In this document: piece after piece, positions 16,149 to 24,737 of the stretch
Layout of the letters: each line of letters begins with the position of its first letter
Position numbering within the stretch: the first letter of the stretch is position 1
Origin: an uncultured Collinsella sp.
GTDB taxonomy: Bacteria; Actinomycetota; Coriobacteriia; Coriobacteriales; Coriobacteriaceae
Assembly: GCA_900541245.1 (NCBI GenBank)
Contig: UQIS01000005.1
Coordinates: 4,523 to 68,522, forward strand
Direction: 5' to 3'
DNA length: 64,000 bases
Made by a program: the position numbers and the translations under genes
Notes under the pieces: generated by a model
The model's database searches: none
The model's input: only the letters and a program-made list of their open reading frames with translations
What the model was told of the DNA's origin: nothing

Positions 16149-17833
16149 TCGTACCCGTTAAGTTTACCTACGCCTCGCGCGACCTGTGGTTCGACCCGCA
16201 GGATCTGGATATCCTCGAGGCCGATTATGCCATTTGCTCCACTGAGCGCGGAACTGAGATTGGCCTGGTTACGGCTGATCCCTTCGAGGTGCCGCAGGAC
16301 GAGATCGGCCAGCCGCTCAAGCCCGTGCTGCGCGTGGCGAGCGACATCGACCTGCAGCTTGCCGACGACCTGGCCATCCAGGGCGACGAGGCGATGGTCG
16401 ATTTCCGCCGTCTGGTCAAAGAGCTCGACCTCGAGATGAAACCGGTCGGCGTCGAGTACCTGTTTGGCGGCGAGAAGGCCGTGTTCTACTTTGCGGCCGA
16501 GGAGCGCGTCGATTTTCGTCAGCTCGTCAAGGACCTGTCCTCGACGCTGCACATTCGTGTCGACATGCGCCAGATTGGCGTGCGCGACGAGACCCGCCTG
16601 GTGGGCGGCTATGCCCAATGCGGACAGGAGCTCTGCTGCACGCGCTTTGGCGGACAGTTTGAGCCCGTCTCGATCCGCATGGCAAAAGAGCAGGACCTGC
16701 CGCTCAACTCGTCCAAGATCAGCGGTGTGTGCGGCCGCCTGATGTGCTGCCTGCGCTATGAGTTCGAGGCGTACAAGGACTTTAAGAGCCGTGCGCCCAA
16801 AAAGAAGACGCTCATTGATACGCCGCTCGGCAAGGCGCGTATCCAGGAATATGACACGCCGCGTGAGCAGTTGGTGCTGCGCCTGGAGAACGGCAAAGTC
16901 TTTAAGGTCAACCTGGCCGATATGACGTGCTCGGAGGGCTGCAAAAAGAAGGCCGCGGAGCAGGGCTGCAACTGCCGCCCCGACTGCGTGACGCGTGACG
17001 TGCTCGAGCGCATCGAGTCGCCCGAGATGCGCCTGGCGCTCATGGAGCTCGATCGCGAAAACGGCGTCGATGTGGGCGATGGCCTGTCGAGCGCCGACCG
17101 TCTGGCCGGCACGTCGATGCCCAAGCGCCGCCGTCGCGATGCCGAATCCGATGCTCGTGCCGCTCAGGGCCAGGCCGAGGGCCGTGGCCGCGGAAAGGGC
17201 CGCGGCAAGGCCGAGACGCCCGAGGCCGAGGGGGCGGTCGATGGTCGTCGCCGCCGCAAGCGCACGGCGTCCGTCGACAATGGCGAGGCCGCGGGTAAGA
17301 ACGCTTCCCGCGAGCGCGAGGCTCAGCAGCCCCAGCTGCAAAACCGTGGCGGTGGCATGAACCCCACGCGCCGTCGTCGCCGTCACCTGTCGAGCGAGGA
17401 GCGCGAGGACGCCTTCCGCGCCGCAGCTGCTCGCGAGGCCGGTGCCGCTCCCAAGGGCGCCTGGGCCTCCGACGCGCCTGCCGACAAGGCTGGCAAGCCG
17501 CGTGGCGAGGAGGAGCGCGCGCCGCGTCCGCGCCGTCGCCATTCCTCGGGCACGCAGCAAAAGCCCTCGGTGCCCTCCGTGGCCGATCAGGTTTCGGACG
17601 GTGAAGTCAAGGTCACGCACCGTCGCCCTGGAGACGGCGGAGGAGCTGCCGTCAAGGCTTCGCGCGGCGGTACTCGCGACGAGCGCGAACCGCGTGAGGA
17701 TCGCGGTGGCGAGGGTTCGACCGACCAGGGTCAAAAGCGTCGCCGTCGCCGTCGCTCCCGCAAGCCGCGCCAGGACGGTGGTGAAGGCTCGACCCACACC
17801 TCGTCCGCACCGCAACCGCCTGCCGGCGAATAA
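16139..17833 (+). CDS. PSP1/RicT-family regulatory protein with long basic tail
   Basis: A 564-residue protein. The first 290 residues are a PSP1/RicT (YaaT) domain, including QCGQELCCTRFG, GVCGRLMCCLRYE and EGCKKKAAEQGCNC. The cysteines match those that hold iron-sulphur clusters in the RicAFT complex, which assists RNase Y-mediated mRNA processing in Bacillus. The remaining 270 residues are Arg/Lys/Ala/Glu-rich and probably disordered, perhaps RNA-binding. The gene is in its usual place after tmk and holB. Function by analogy only; RicA and RicF are not visible here. Confidence 0.85.
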   Translation: MPLVVPVKFTYASRDLWFDPQDLDILEADYAICSTERGTEIGLVTADPFEVPQDEIGQPLKPVLRVASDIDLQLADDLAIQGDEAMVDFRRLVKELDLEMKPVGVEYLFGGEKAVFYFAAEERVDFRQLVKDLSSTLHIRVDMRQIGVRDETRLVGGYAQCGQELCCTRFGGQFEPVSIRMAKEQDLPLNSSKISGVCGRLMCCLRYEFEAYKDFKSRAPKKKTLIDTPLGKARIQEYDTPREQLVLRLENGKVFKVNLADMTCSEGCKKKAAEQGCNCRPDCVTRDVLERIESPEMRLALMELDRENGVDVGDGLSSADRLAGTSMPKRRRRDAESDARAAQGQAEGRGRGKGRGKAETPEAEGAVDGRRRRKRTASVDNGEAAGKNASREREAQQPQLQNRGGGMNPTRRRRRHLSSEEREDAFRAAAAREAGAAPKGAWASDAPADKAGKPRGEEERAPRPRRRHSSGTQQKPSVPSVADQVSDGEVKVTHRRPGDGGGAAVKASRGGTRDEREPREDRGGEGSTDQGQKRRRRRRSRKPRQDGGEGSTHTSSAPQPPAGE

Positions 17834-17896
17834 CGCCCGCGAGCGGATTTAGCCCGCCTTGCCCCGAGCGCATCGGGGTATCATAGCGCCGAATCA

Positions 17897-17932
17897 ACAA
17901 CCCTCCCTGCGACCGAGCGTAGGGAGGGTTGT
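17897..17932 (+). promoter_or_regulatory. Hairpin overlapping the comF ribosome site
   Basis: ACAACCCTCCCT and AGGGAGGGTTGT form a 12-bp perfect stem with a 12-nt loop. The right arm contains GGGAGGG, the only Shine-Dalgarno for the TTG start at 17936. There is no U-run after it, so translation masking is more likely than termination. Confidence 0.6.
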
Positions 17933-17935
17933 GTC

Positions 17936-18742
17936 TTGAAGAGCCATCTGAACATATTGAGCCGTCTGCAGGGTGCCGGTGCCCTACCGTTTGCGGACGA
18001 ATTGCTACCGTTTGCCGAGCGGGTGGCACACGAGGCGCTCGAGGCATTGTCGCCAACACGATGTGCCGGCTGCGAGCGCGCCGGTGCGCTTATTTGCCAA
18101 GACTGTCTGGCTGCGCTCACGCTCATCGACCCGTGTCATAGCTGCACCCGATGCGGCGCCCCGTTTGGGGATTTGCTGTGCACTGAGTGTTCGGTTGAGG
18201 GCACGTCCTCGGCAATGGCGGAGGCGCTCGACCGCTGCCTGGCGTGCGCCGTCTATGCGCATCCGCTGCCGCGCATCATTAAAGCGTACAAGGATGCGGG
18301 TGAGCAACGTCTGGCTCCGTATCTGGCGGAGCTGCTCTACGACACCGCCCTGCATGCCCAGGTCGTAGCGCCCGATCGCTACGGAGGTGTGCTGTCCGGT
18401 GCGGATGCGGTGGTGTTTGTGCCTGCGACGGCGGCAGCGTTTCGGCGGCGTGGTTTTGATCATATGGAGGCTATTGCGCGCCCATTTTGCGAGCTGTCGG
18501 GTGTTCCCCTGCTCGATGCTCTCGTCAAGTACGGGCATGGCGACCAGCGCGAACTCGGTCGTGAGGAGCGCCGCGAGCGTGCCCAAGGCATGTACGAGAC
18601 GGTTGAGGACGTGCACGGCCGCCGCCTGCTGCTTATCGATGACGTTATCACCACGGGCGCGACGATGGCCGCGGCTTCGGCGGAACTCAAGCGCGCCGGT
18701 GCCGCGGCCGTTGATGGCCTCGCTATCGCACGCGTTTGGTAG
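17936..18742 (+). CDS. comF: ComF-family phosphoribosyltransferase-like protein
   Basis: A 268-residue ComF/GntX-type protein. The N-terminal part has a four-cysteine zinc module (RCAGCERAGALICQDC and CTRCGAPFG). The C-terminal half is a phosphoribosyltransferase domain with the PRPP loop LLLIDDVITTGAT. ComF proteins take part in uptake of single-stranded DNA in competent cells; no other com gene is visible here. The TTG start is supported by GGGAGGG, which is locked in a hairpin. Its location before raiA is a common gene order. Confidence 0.9.
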   Translation: MKSHLNILSRLQGAGALPFADELLPFAERVAHEALEALSPTRCAGCERAGALICQDCLAALTLIDPCHSCTRCGAPFGDLLCTECSVEGTSSAMAEALDRCLACAVYAHPLPRIIKAYKDAGEQRLAPYLAELLYDTALHAQVVAPDRYGGVLSGADAVVFVPATAAAFRRRGFDHMEAIARPFCELSGVPLLDALVKYGHGDQRELGREERRERAQGMYETVEDVHGRRLLLIDDVITTGATMAAASAELKRAGAAAVDGLAIARVW

Positions 18743-18752
18743 GGGTGGTTTT

Positions 18753-19861
18753 GTGGCAGTGAAGATTGAGCGGTGCGACGACCCGACAGGCGAACAGCTA
18801 GCGGCCTCCATAATTCTGACCGGCGCCTCGGCGCTACGCATGATGCGCGCCGAGCGCCGACAAATGGGTTACATCAGCTGGAGGGACCTCGATCCCGATG
18901 AAGAGCGCCGTGTGCTGCGCACGTCGTCGCCCTCGACTGAGGACATCTATCTTCCCGACTTGGTGCGGATTGGGGCCGCAAGCGGCGAGGTGCAAGAAGA
19001 TCTTTGCTTGCTGGTGGGATCTGCGGCGCAGCGCCGCCGCATGCCTGGCGTGGGCTGGTCCGTATGCTCCGGGTTGCCCGCCGGCTCGATTCTAGAGGTA
19101 GAACCGGGGGTGTACAGCCTATCTCCTGAGGCCCTTTGTGTTGCCGTTGCCCGCGAGGTCGGCTGTATCCAGGCGTTTGCTCTGGCCCAGGAACTGTGTT
19201 CCAAGATTTCACTGAGCGATCACGGGAAGTATCTGCCTCCTTACACCTCGCCTGTTGCGAATAGACTTGCAAAGGACAAGGACCAACCGGCAGACGTGGG
19301 CTACTTTGAAGTCGAGCCGGTGCTGACGCCCGATCGCCTGGCAGATTACCTTGCTGCATGCAAGGGGAATGTGGCCAAACAGCTGCGGCGGCTGTGTCCC
19401 TATCTGTCAGAAAACCTGCGCTCGCCCATGGAATGCATCATGCTCGCCATGTTTTCGCTTCGGTTTTCCTGTGGCGGATTTGCCTGCGGTCCCTTTAAGA
19501 CCGATACAAGATTGAGTTCGATGACCGCGCGCAGGCAATCTCGGGGATGCCGCATGCAGTTTGCGATGCGTATCAGGAAGCAGCCCGGTTTGACCTGGAA
19601 TACAACGGTGAGCTGGGTCATTCCACCCGGAGGGGACGTATCCATGATGAAAAACGCAACACGGGCTTGATTACTATGGGAATCGAGGTCGCGACGGTCA
19701 ATAACGAGATGCTTTGCGACATGGAGGCAATGGAGGCGCTCGCATGGCGCATCCACCAGCGCATGCGAAAGCGGTACCGGAATCGTGTCGATGCCCGCAG
19801 GAAAAAGCAAGAGGCGCTGCTTAACACGCTGCGGGCGTGTTTTGGGCTTAAACCCGCCTAA
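18753..19861 (+). pseudogene. Frameshifted nuclease-like gene (Vsr/DUF559-like C-terminus)
   Basis: Two overlapping frames together make one protein of about 370 residues. The first frame runs from GTG 18753 to about 19500 and contains SPMECIMLAMFSLRFSCGGF. The homologous sequence then continues one base back, as RYKIEFDDRAQAISGMPH, to the stop at 19861. The second part has DLEYNGELGHS and DEKRNTGLITMGIEVATV, resembling the D-x-E-Y-x-G/H and R-x-x-x-L patterns of DUF559/Vsr-fold nuclease-like domains found with AbiEi-type proteins. The break near 19497-19502 lacks a classical slippery heptamer, so a mutation or base-call error is more likely than programmed shifting. Confidence 0.65.
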
Positions 19862-19895
19862 CAATGCTCTGAAACAGGGGGTTGGATATATGCTC

Positions 19896-20112
19896 TGGCC
19901 AAAATATAGCAAATATGAGTACTGCTACAAATTCAGTAACAGCAAAATCAGGGATTTTGGGACTGGAAGATGGGGTAAATTAGAAAGCTATTAAACAAAT
20001 GTGGAATATCCTGGCATCAATCTGACGTTATAGAGCGTGAAAACAGCTTGCAGAGCCAAAAACTCCTGCTACTAAATTGGTAACAGTACTCATATTTGCT
20101 ATTTTTTGGCCA
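19896..20112. mobile_element. 217-bp MITE-like element with 47-bp terminal inverted repeats
   Basis: The left end (19896-19942) and right end (20066-20112) are imperfect inverted copies, each 47 nt, beginning TGGCCAAAA when read inward. About 123 AT-rich bases lie between. A solo end occurs at 5506-5552. The element follows the frameshifted gene and contains no open frame of note. No clear target-site duplication is visible. Confidence 0.55.
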
Positions 20113-20233
20113 CGGCGCCCTAAGACGGGTGTGTTGGGGCTTTCCATAGGGGAGCGACGGGCTCAATCAGAGCACGTGCGGCCCGTCCTGACCTGCAAAA
20201 TCTGTGCGCACGATGCGAATGACGCCCTTAACC

Positions 20234-20262
20234 TTAAACTTTAGCTTGAACTTAGCTATAAT
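20234..20262 (+). promoter_or_regulatory. Strong sigma-70-type promoter
   Basis: TTAAAC at 20234 and a perfect TATAAT at 20257 are separated by 17 bases. Transcription would begin near 20269, exactly where a long closing helix of the following RNA starts. No protein start lies nearby, which suits a non-coding RNA promoter. Confidence 0.65.
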
Positions 20263-20269
20263 GCGCTTC

Positions 20270-20534
20270 GTTCCTACCAGGCTGTGGTTGCGGACGGACG
20301 AAATGCCCGTCCTAGTCCAAGACAGACGCGGTCAAAGGGATCCACGTAAGCGACCGCGTGCGCGCGGCGCGATCATGGCGCGTCCTAGATGTAAGCCGCA
20401 CCGTCCGTTCTACTTTCTTTGGGGCAATACCGCCTCGCGGGCGAGCGGGTCAGTCGTGAAGGTGGCTGCGGCCTCCCGAGCAAACACCCCGGTGCGCAAG
20501 TGTGGGGTCAAATACCAGGTCAGCTGGTGGGAAC
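20270..20534 (+). ncRNA. Structured RNA, probable raiA-motif RNA
   Basis: About 265 bases form a closed RNA. GTTCCTACCAG (20270-20280) pairs with CTGGTGGGAAC (20524-20534). Inside are hairpins GGACGG/CCGTCC (20292-20312) and ACGCGGTC/GACCGCGT (20326-20359), plus several shorter stems. CGGACGG (20291) can alternatively pair with CCGTCCG (20401), a possible pseudoknot or switch. The sequence starts right after a TATAAT promoter, lacks a credible coding frame, and lies between comF and raiA. The raiA-motif RNAs of firmicutes and actinobacteria occur upstream of raiA, often with comF. The class assignment is inference from position and folding. Confidence 0.6.
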
Positions 20535-20593
20535 AACCTGATATTCCGCGCAACGCACGGATTGTATACGACACAGAAGGCAGGGTAGTGGAC

Positions 20594-21619
20594 ATGGTGA
20601 GGGGCAGCTTGATGCACGCGGCTCGGTTAGGTGCTGGGACCGCAGCGGTCATTGCCGTTTTGGGCCTGAGCGGATGCGCGTTCAACCCTCTGTCTACGTT
20701 CACGACTCCCACGATCGACCAGATCGAGTACGAGACGGTCACGCCGGCGGTGTCGGACGATGCCCTGGTCACTCCCGGAACCCTGACGGTTGCCCTCGAT
20801 ACTTCCGATGCGCCGCAGGCCATGCAGGGCGCCGACGGCGAGCTCACGGGATATGCGGTCGACGCCGCCCGCGCCCTCGCAAGCCGCATGGGCCTTAAGG
20901 TCGCCTTTGTCGATGCGTCCTCGGCAGGTTCCGCGCTCGGCGACAAAAAGGCCGATATCTTCATTGGCGACGTCAGGTCTACGGACGGCGATATCAGCTC
21001 GCTTGGCACCTGTCTGTACGACGCTCCCGCCGTATTCGGCAAGAGCAGTGACGGCGAGTCGCTGAGCGTTTCCACCGAAACGCTTAACACCGCTACCCTG
21101 GGCGTTCAGACCTCCTCGGCCTCGCAGGAAGCGCTCGCCAAGCAGAGCATCACGGCCAACCAAAAGACCTTCTCCAACATCAACGAGTGCTTTGAGGCGC
21201 TCGAGTCCGGCGAGGTCGACTATGTGATCTGCGACTCCACGGCCGGCGGCTACCTTGCACGTCTGATGAGCGAGATCTCCTATGTCGGTGCGCTCGAGGC
21301 GCCCTCGACGCTCGGTGTTGCGGGCCTCTCGTCCAATGACGAACTGTGCCGTGCCGTGAGCGATGCCCTCGACGGCATCACGGTCGACGGTACGCTCGAG
21401 GCAGTCCACTGCGTCTGGTATGGCACGATGCCCTACGACCTCACCACTAAGACGGTTTCGGGCGCTAACGTGCAACCGGGCGACTCTGAGTCCAGTGAGA
21501 CCACGTCGTCCGGCAGCGAGTCCTCCGATTCCAACAATGAGACCGCATCCTCCGAGGACAAATCGTCCAGCCAGGAAGGCACCATCACCGACGACGACAT
21601 TAACAAACTCAATAGCTAG
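20594..21619 (+). CDS. Solute-binding lipoprotein (SBP family 3-like)
   Basis: A 341-residue secreted lipoprotein. The signal peptide ends in the lipobox LSGC, with the lipidated Cys at 28. Residues about 75-290 resemble the family 3 periplasmic binding fold for amino acids (LTVALDTSDAPQAM, GYAVDAARALASRMG, DYVICDSTAGGYL). The last 45 residues are Ser/Glu-rich and disordered. ATG 20594 was chosen because it begins the signal peptide; an upstream extension would run through the structured RNA. No ABC permease or ATPase gene is adjacent, so it may be an orphan receptor or work with a remote transporter. Confidence 0.82.
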   Translation: MVRGSLMHAARLGAGTAAVIAVLGLSGCAFNPLSTFTTPTIDQIEYETVTPAVSDDALVTPGTLTVALDTSDAPQAMQGADGELTGYAVDAARALASRMGLKVAFVDASSAGSALGDKKADIFIGDVRSTDGDISSLGTCLYDAPAVFGKSSDGESLSVSTETLNTATLGVQTSSASQEALAKQSITANQKTFSNINECFEALESGEVDYVICDSTAGGYLARLMSEISYVGALEAPSTLGVAGLSSNDELCRAVSDALDGITVDGTLEAVHCVWYGTMPYDLTTKTVSGANVQPGDSESSETTSSGSESSDSNNETASSEDKSSSQEGTITDDDINKLNS

Positions 21620-21633
21620 TTATTGCTAGGGGT

Positions 21634-21666
21634 GGTGTCTCCTATACGTTGGAAAGGACACCTTTT
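21634..21666 (+). terminator. Weak terminator after the lipoprotein gene
   Basis: GGTGTC and GACACC form a 6-bp stem with a 17-nt loop, followed by TTTT. Confidence 0.45.
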
Positions 21667-21685
21667 CACGGTTTCAACACGCACT

Positions 21686-21719
21686 GCCGGGCTTCTCCAA
21701 TAGGGGAGTCCGGCTTTTT
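21686..21719 (+). terminator. Terminator upstream of raiA
   Basis: GCCGG and CCGGC close an inner CTCC/GGAG pairing over a short AATA loop. TTTTT follows at 21715-21719. The remaining bases to raiA (21720-21936) hold only one further hairpin, CGCACTTT/AAAGTGCG at 21792-21815, of unknown role. Confidence 0.75.
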
Positions 21720-21936
21720 CATCCCTATAAAACCAGCAGGTCAAAGCTAATTTTCGGGACCAAATACAAATCTGTCGGCTCCCTCCTATAGCGCACTTTG
21801 CCACAGAAAAGTGCGAGACTTCGGTATGCGGTATCAAGCAATCGTTATTCGGGTCTTTAGGAATCCGCGTGATTAAATACACGGCAATGGGTACATAGCC
21901 AGTACGGTAAGTCCCCGAGGCAGATTGGAGCCACGT

Positions 21937-22521
21937 ATGGATATCAAGGTTTCTGGACGCAAGACGACGGTAACCGATGCTCTGCGTGCGCATGTGGATG
22001 AGAAGATCGGCGAGGCGCTCAAGGTTTTCGATATCGAGCCCATGACGGTCGACGTTGTACTTCGCTATGAGAAGAACCCCTCGAACCCCAACCCGGCAAT
22101 CGTCGAGGTCACGGTTCGTGCCCGCGGTTCGGTGATTCGCGTTGCCGAGCACGGTGCAGATATGTACGCCGCCATCGACCTCTCCGCCGATAAGGTCACC
22201 CGCCAGCTGCGCAAGTTCAAGACCAAGGTCGTGGACAACCGCCAGGGCGGTGCCAGCGCCGCGGATGTCGCGCCGGTCGAGCGCGTCGAGGATCTGGCCG
22301 ACCTGCTGCTGCCCGAGGAGGAGGACGACCTGCTCGTCCGCGAGAAGGTTATCGACGTCACCCCGATGACTGAGGAGCAGGCGCTGGTGCAGACCGATCT
22401 GCTCGGCCACGACTTCTACGTGTTCGAGAACGCGACGACTGGCCTCATCAATGTGGTGTATCACCGTAAGAATGGTGGATATGGCATCATCAAGCCCCGC
22501 ATCGAAACACTTGACGAGTAA
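21937..22521 (+). CDS. raiA: Ribosome hibernation factor, long HPF/RaiA
   Basis: A 194-residue long-form hibernation factor that binds the 30S subunit and joins ribosomes into inactive 100S dimers in slow growth. Residues 1-100 form the HPF domain (MDIKVSGRKTTVTDALR, VTVRARGSVIRVAEHG, DLYAAID-like segment). The last 55 residues (DVTPMTEEQAL to YGIIKPR) form the dimerisation domain. ATG 21937 has GGAG six bases upstream and fits the family start; the TTG at 21925 is less likely. It lies downstream of the putative raiA RNA and comF, and ends at a strong terminator. Confidence 0.95.
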   Translation: MDIKVSGRKTTVTDALRAHVDEKIGEALKVFDIEPMTVDVVLRYEKNPSNPNPAIVEVTVRARGSVIRVAEHGADMYAAIDLSADKVTRQLRKFKTKVVDNRQGGASAADVAPVERVEDLADLLLPEEEDDLLVREKVIDVTPMTEEQALVQTDLLGHDFYVFENATTGLINVVYHRKNGGYGIIKPRIETLDE

Positions 22522-22550
22522 AATACGTTAACTTGCATGAGTTAACGGTT

Positions 22551-22582
22551 GGCGGCCATCCCATGCGGGTGGCCGCCTTTTT
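22551..22582 (+). terminator. Terminator of raiA
   Basis: GGCGGCCATCC and GGGTGGCCGCC form an 11-bp stem (one G-U pair), then TTTTT. A second inverted repeat, CGTTAACT-tgcatg-AGTTAACG, sits just upstream at 22526-22547. Confidence 0.92.
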
Positions 22583-22600
22583 ACGTAAGGAGTCGCTTTG

Positions 22601-23554
22601 ATGGACAAGGCTGCATCTACCGGCCATTCGGACCGTTGCCGCATCGTCGTCGATACCTGCTGCGACTTTAGTCCCGAGGTCGCCGCGAACCTTGATGTCG
22701 ATATCCTGGGTTTCCCCTTCATTATCGATGGCGAGGAGCGCACGGACGACATCTGGTCGAGCATGAGCCCTAAGGAGTTCTACGACCGCATGCGCGCCGG
22801 CGCCCGCGTGTCCACCTCGGCTGTGTCGCTCGGTCGCTATATCGAGTTCTTTACCGAGTGCGCCAAAGAGGGCACGCCCACGGTCTACCTGTGCTTTACC
22901 TCGGCACTGTCGTCGAGCTACAACTCCGCGTGCCAGGCGGCAGATGCCGTGCGTGCCGAGTATCCCAACTTTGAGCTCTACGTGGTCGACAACGCTCTGC
23001 CCTGCGCGACCGGCGCGCTCTTGGCGCTCGAGGCCGTGCGTCAGCGTTCGGCGGGACTGACCGCCAAGCAGCTGGTCGATTGGGCAAACGAGGCAAAGAC
23101 CTACGTGCACGGCTACTTTACGCTCGAGAACTTCGACGCACTGGCTGCCGGCGGCCGCATTCCGCCCGCGGCGGCGCAGCTCACGGCAAAGCTCGATGTC
23201 AAGCCCGAGCTCTCCTACGACCTTGCCGGCTCGCTGTCGCTGATCGGCGTCAACCGCGGCCGCAAGAAGGCGCTCAAGTCCATCCTCAAGTCGTTCCGCG
23301 AGAACTACGTGCCCGACCGCACCATGCCCATCGCCATTATGACTGCCGATGCCGAAAAGGACGGTGACTGGCTCGAAGCTGCCATCCGCAAGGAGGAGGG
23401 TTGCGCCGACGTCACGATCATTCGCAGCTCCGTGGGTCCCACCATCGGCTCGCACGTGGGCCCCGGCATGGTGGCACTTGCGTTTTGGGGTAAGAACCGC
23501 GCCGAGAAAGCCTCGCTTTCCGACCGCATCGCTCGCCGCGTGCGCGGGCAGTAG
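22601..23554 (+). CDS. DegV/FakB-family fatty-acid-binding protein
   Basis: A 317-residue cytoplasmic DegV protein. FakB-type members present a fatty acid to the kinase FakA for phospholipid synthesis. The N-terminal IVVDTCCDFSPEVA, STSAVSLGRY, TSALSSSYNSA and SSVGPTIGSHVGPG segments are the lipid-pocket motifs of the family. The ATG follows TAAGGAG. It stands alone between the raiA terminator and the dehydrogenase gene. The fatty acid preference is unknown, and no fakA is in the window. Confidence 0.9.
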   Translation: MDKAASTGHSDRCRIVVDTCCDFSPEVAANLDVDILGFPFIIDGEERTDDIWSSMSPKEFYDRMRAGARVSTSAVSLGRYIEFFTECAKEGTPTVYLCFTSALSSSYNSACQAADAVRAEYPNFELYVVDNALPCATGALLALEAVRQRSAGLTAKQLVDWANEAKTYVHGYFTLENFDALAAGGRIPPAAAQLTAKLDVKPELSYDLAGSLSLIGVNRGRKKALKSILKSFRENYVPDRTMPIAIMTADAEKDGDWLEAAIRKEEGCADVTIIRSSVGPTIGSHVGPGMVALAFWGKNRAEKASLSDRIARRVRGQ

Positions 23555-23652
23555 GCAAGCGATGCGTCCGTAATCGCCCTCGACTCACAGCCCAAACGCT
23601 GGCACCGAGTATTCAACCTGGTAATAACACCCAACCCAAAAGGAAAGGTTTC

Positions 23653-24732
23653 ATGGCAAACAAGCTCTCTGTCGCATTTATCGGCACCGGAATTATGGGT
23701 GCCCCCATCGCCGGCCACATTCTGGACGCTGGCTATCCCGTCACGGTCAACAACCGCACCAAGTCCAAGGCTGCCGCGCTTATCGAGCGCGGTGCCGTCT
23801 GGGCCGATACGCCGGCAGATGCCGCGGCGAACGCCGACGTCGTCTTTACCATGGTGGGTTATCCCTCCGAGGTCGAGGAGCTCTACCTGGCGGGTGACGG
23901 TCTGCTCGCGTGCACTAAGCCCGGTGCGGTCCTGATCGACCTCACCACGAGCTCGCCCGAGCTGGCGCGCGACATTGCCGAGGCCGCCCAGGTCTCCGGC
24001 CGCATGGCGTTTGACTGCCCCGTCACCGGCGGCGAGTCGGGTGCCATCGCCGGCACGCTTACGGCTATCGTGGGCGCCACCGAGAACGACATCGCGCCGG
24101 TCCGCGACATCCTTTCCACCTTTGCGGCAACCATCTGCTGCTTCGATGGCGCCGGCAAGGGCCAGGCTGCCAAGCTTGCCAACCAGGTGTCGCTGGGCGC
24201 CTGCATGGTCGGCATGGCAGACGCGCTGGCGTTTGCCGAGTTGAGCGGCCTTGATCTTGAGAAGACCCGTCAGATGATTCTGGGCGGCACCGGTAAGTCC
24301 GGCGCCATGGAGAGCCTGGCGCCCAAGGCGCTCGACGGCGACTACAAGCCCGGCTTTATGGTTGGGCACTTCATTAAGGACCTGCGCTTGGCGCTCGCCT
24401 ATGCCGACGACCGCGAGCTTGCGCTGCCCGGCGCCGACGTGGCCTTTACGCTTTACGACATGCTCGATGCCATCGGTGGCGCCAAGCTGGGCACCCAGGC
24501 CGTCACGGTCCTCTATAAGGAGGAGGCCGACGCCATCGCCGCCGGTCTGGACTGGTCGCAGTATCGTCCCGAGGAGCATGGCGCTCACGAGGACGGCTGC
24601 GGTTGCGGCGAGCATGGCGACGACCACGAGTGTGGTTGCGGCCACCATCACAGCGAGGACCACGAGTGCTGCGGCGGCCACGGCCATGACGACGGCCACG
24701 AGTGCTGCTGCGGCCACCATCACGGGGAGTAG
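23653..24732 (+). CDS. 3-hydroxyisobutyrate dehydrogenase-family oxidoreductase with His/Cys-rich tail
   Basis: A 359-residue beta-hydroxyacid dehydrogenase. The Rossmann motif IGTGIMG lies at 10-16, the substrate site DCPVTGGESGA at 121-131, and the catalytic lysine is K174 in GKGQAAKLAN. Length to about residue 305 is normal for the family. Residues 309-359 are an added tail with 14 His and 9 Cys (units such as DHECGCGHHHSED), which looks like a metal-binding or metal-storage extension. Substrate unknown; 3-hydroxyisobutyrate, tartronate semialdehyde and similar acids are all possible. It is followed after five bases by a small membrane protein gene. Confidence 0.85.
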   Translation: MANKLSVAFIGTGIMGAPIAGHILDAGYPVTVNNRTKSKAAALIERGAVWADTPADAAANADVVFTMVGYPSEVEELYLAGDGLLACTKPGAVLIDLTTSSPELARDIAEAAQVSGRMAFDCPVTGGESGAIAGTLTAIVGATENDIAPVRDILSTFAATICCFDGAGKGQAAKLANQVSLGACMVGMADALAFAELSGLDLEKTRQMILGGTGKSGAMESLAPKALDGDYKPGFMVGHFIKDLRLALAYADDRELALPGADVAFTLYDMLDAIGGAKLGTQAVTVLYKEEADAIAAGLDWSQYRPEEHGAHEDGCGCGEHGDDHECGCGHHHSEDHECCGGHGHDDGHECCCGHHHGE

Positions 24733-24737
24733 CGCCC

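Noticed and set aside
19491..19505. Programmed -1 frameshift in the nuclease-like gene
   Set aside because: The CCCTTTAAG context is not a canonical slippery heptamer and no downstream stimulator is clear; mutation is simpler.
20270..20400. Ribosomal protein L10 leader
   Set aside because: A GTCC...AAGACAG segment looked similar, but no rplJ or rplL follows and the fold closes as a free-standing RNA.
20204..20593. A 130-residue N-terminal extension of the lipoprotein gene
   Set aside because: It would run through the promoter and the structured RNA, is not signal-peptide-like, and the lipoprotein signal begins at 20594.
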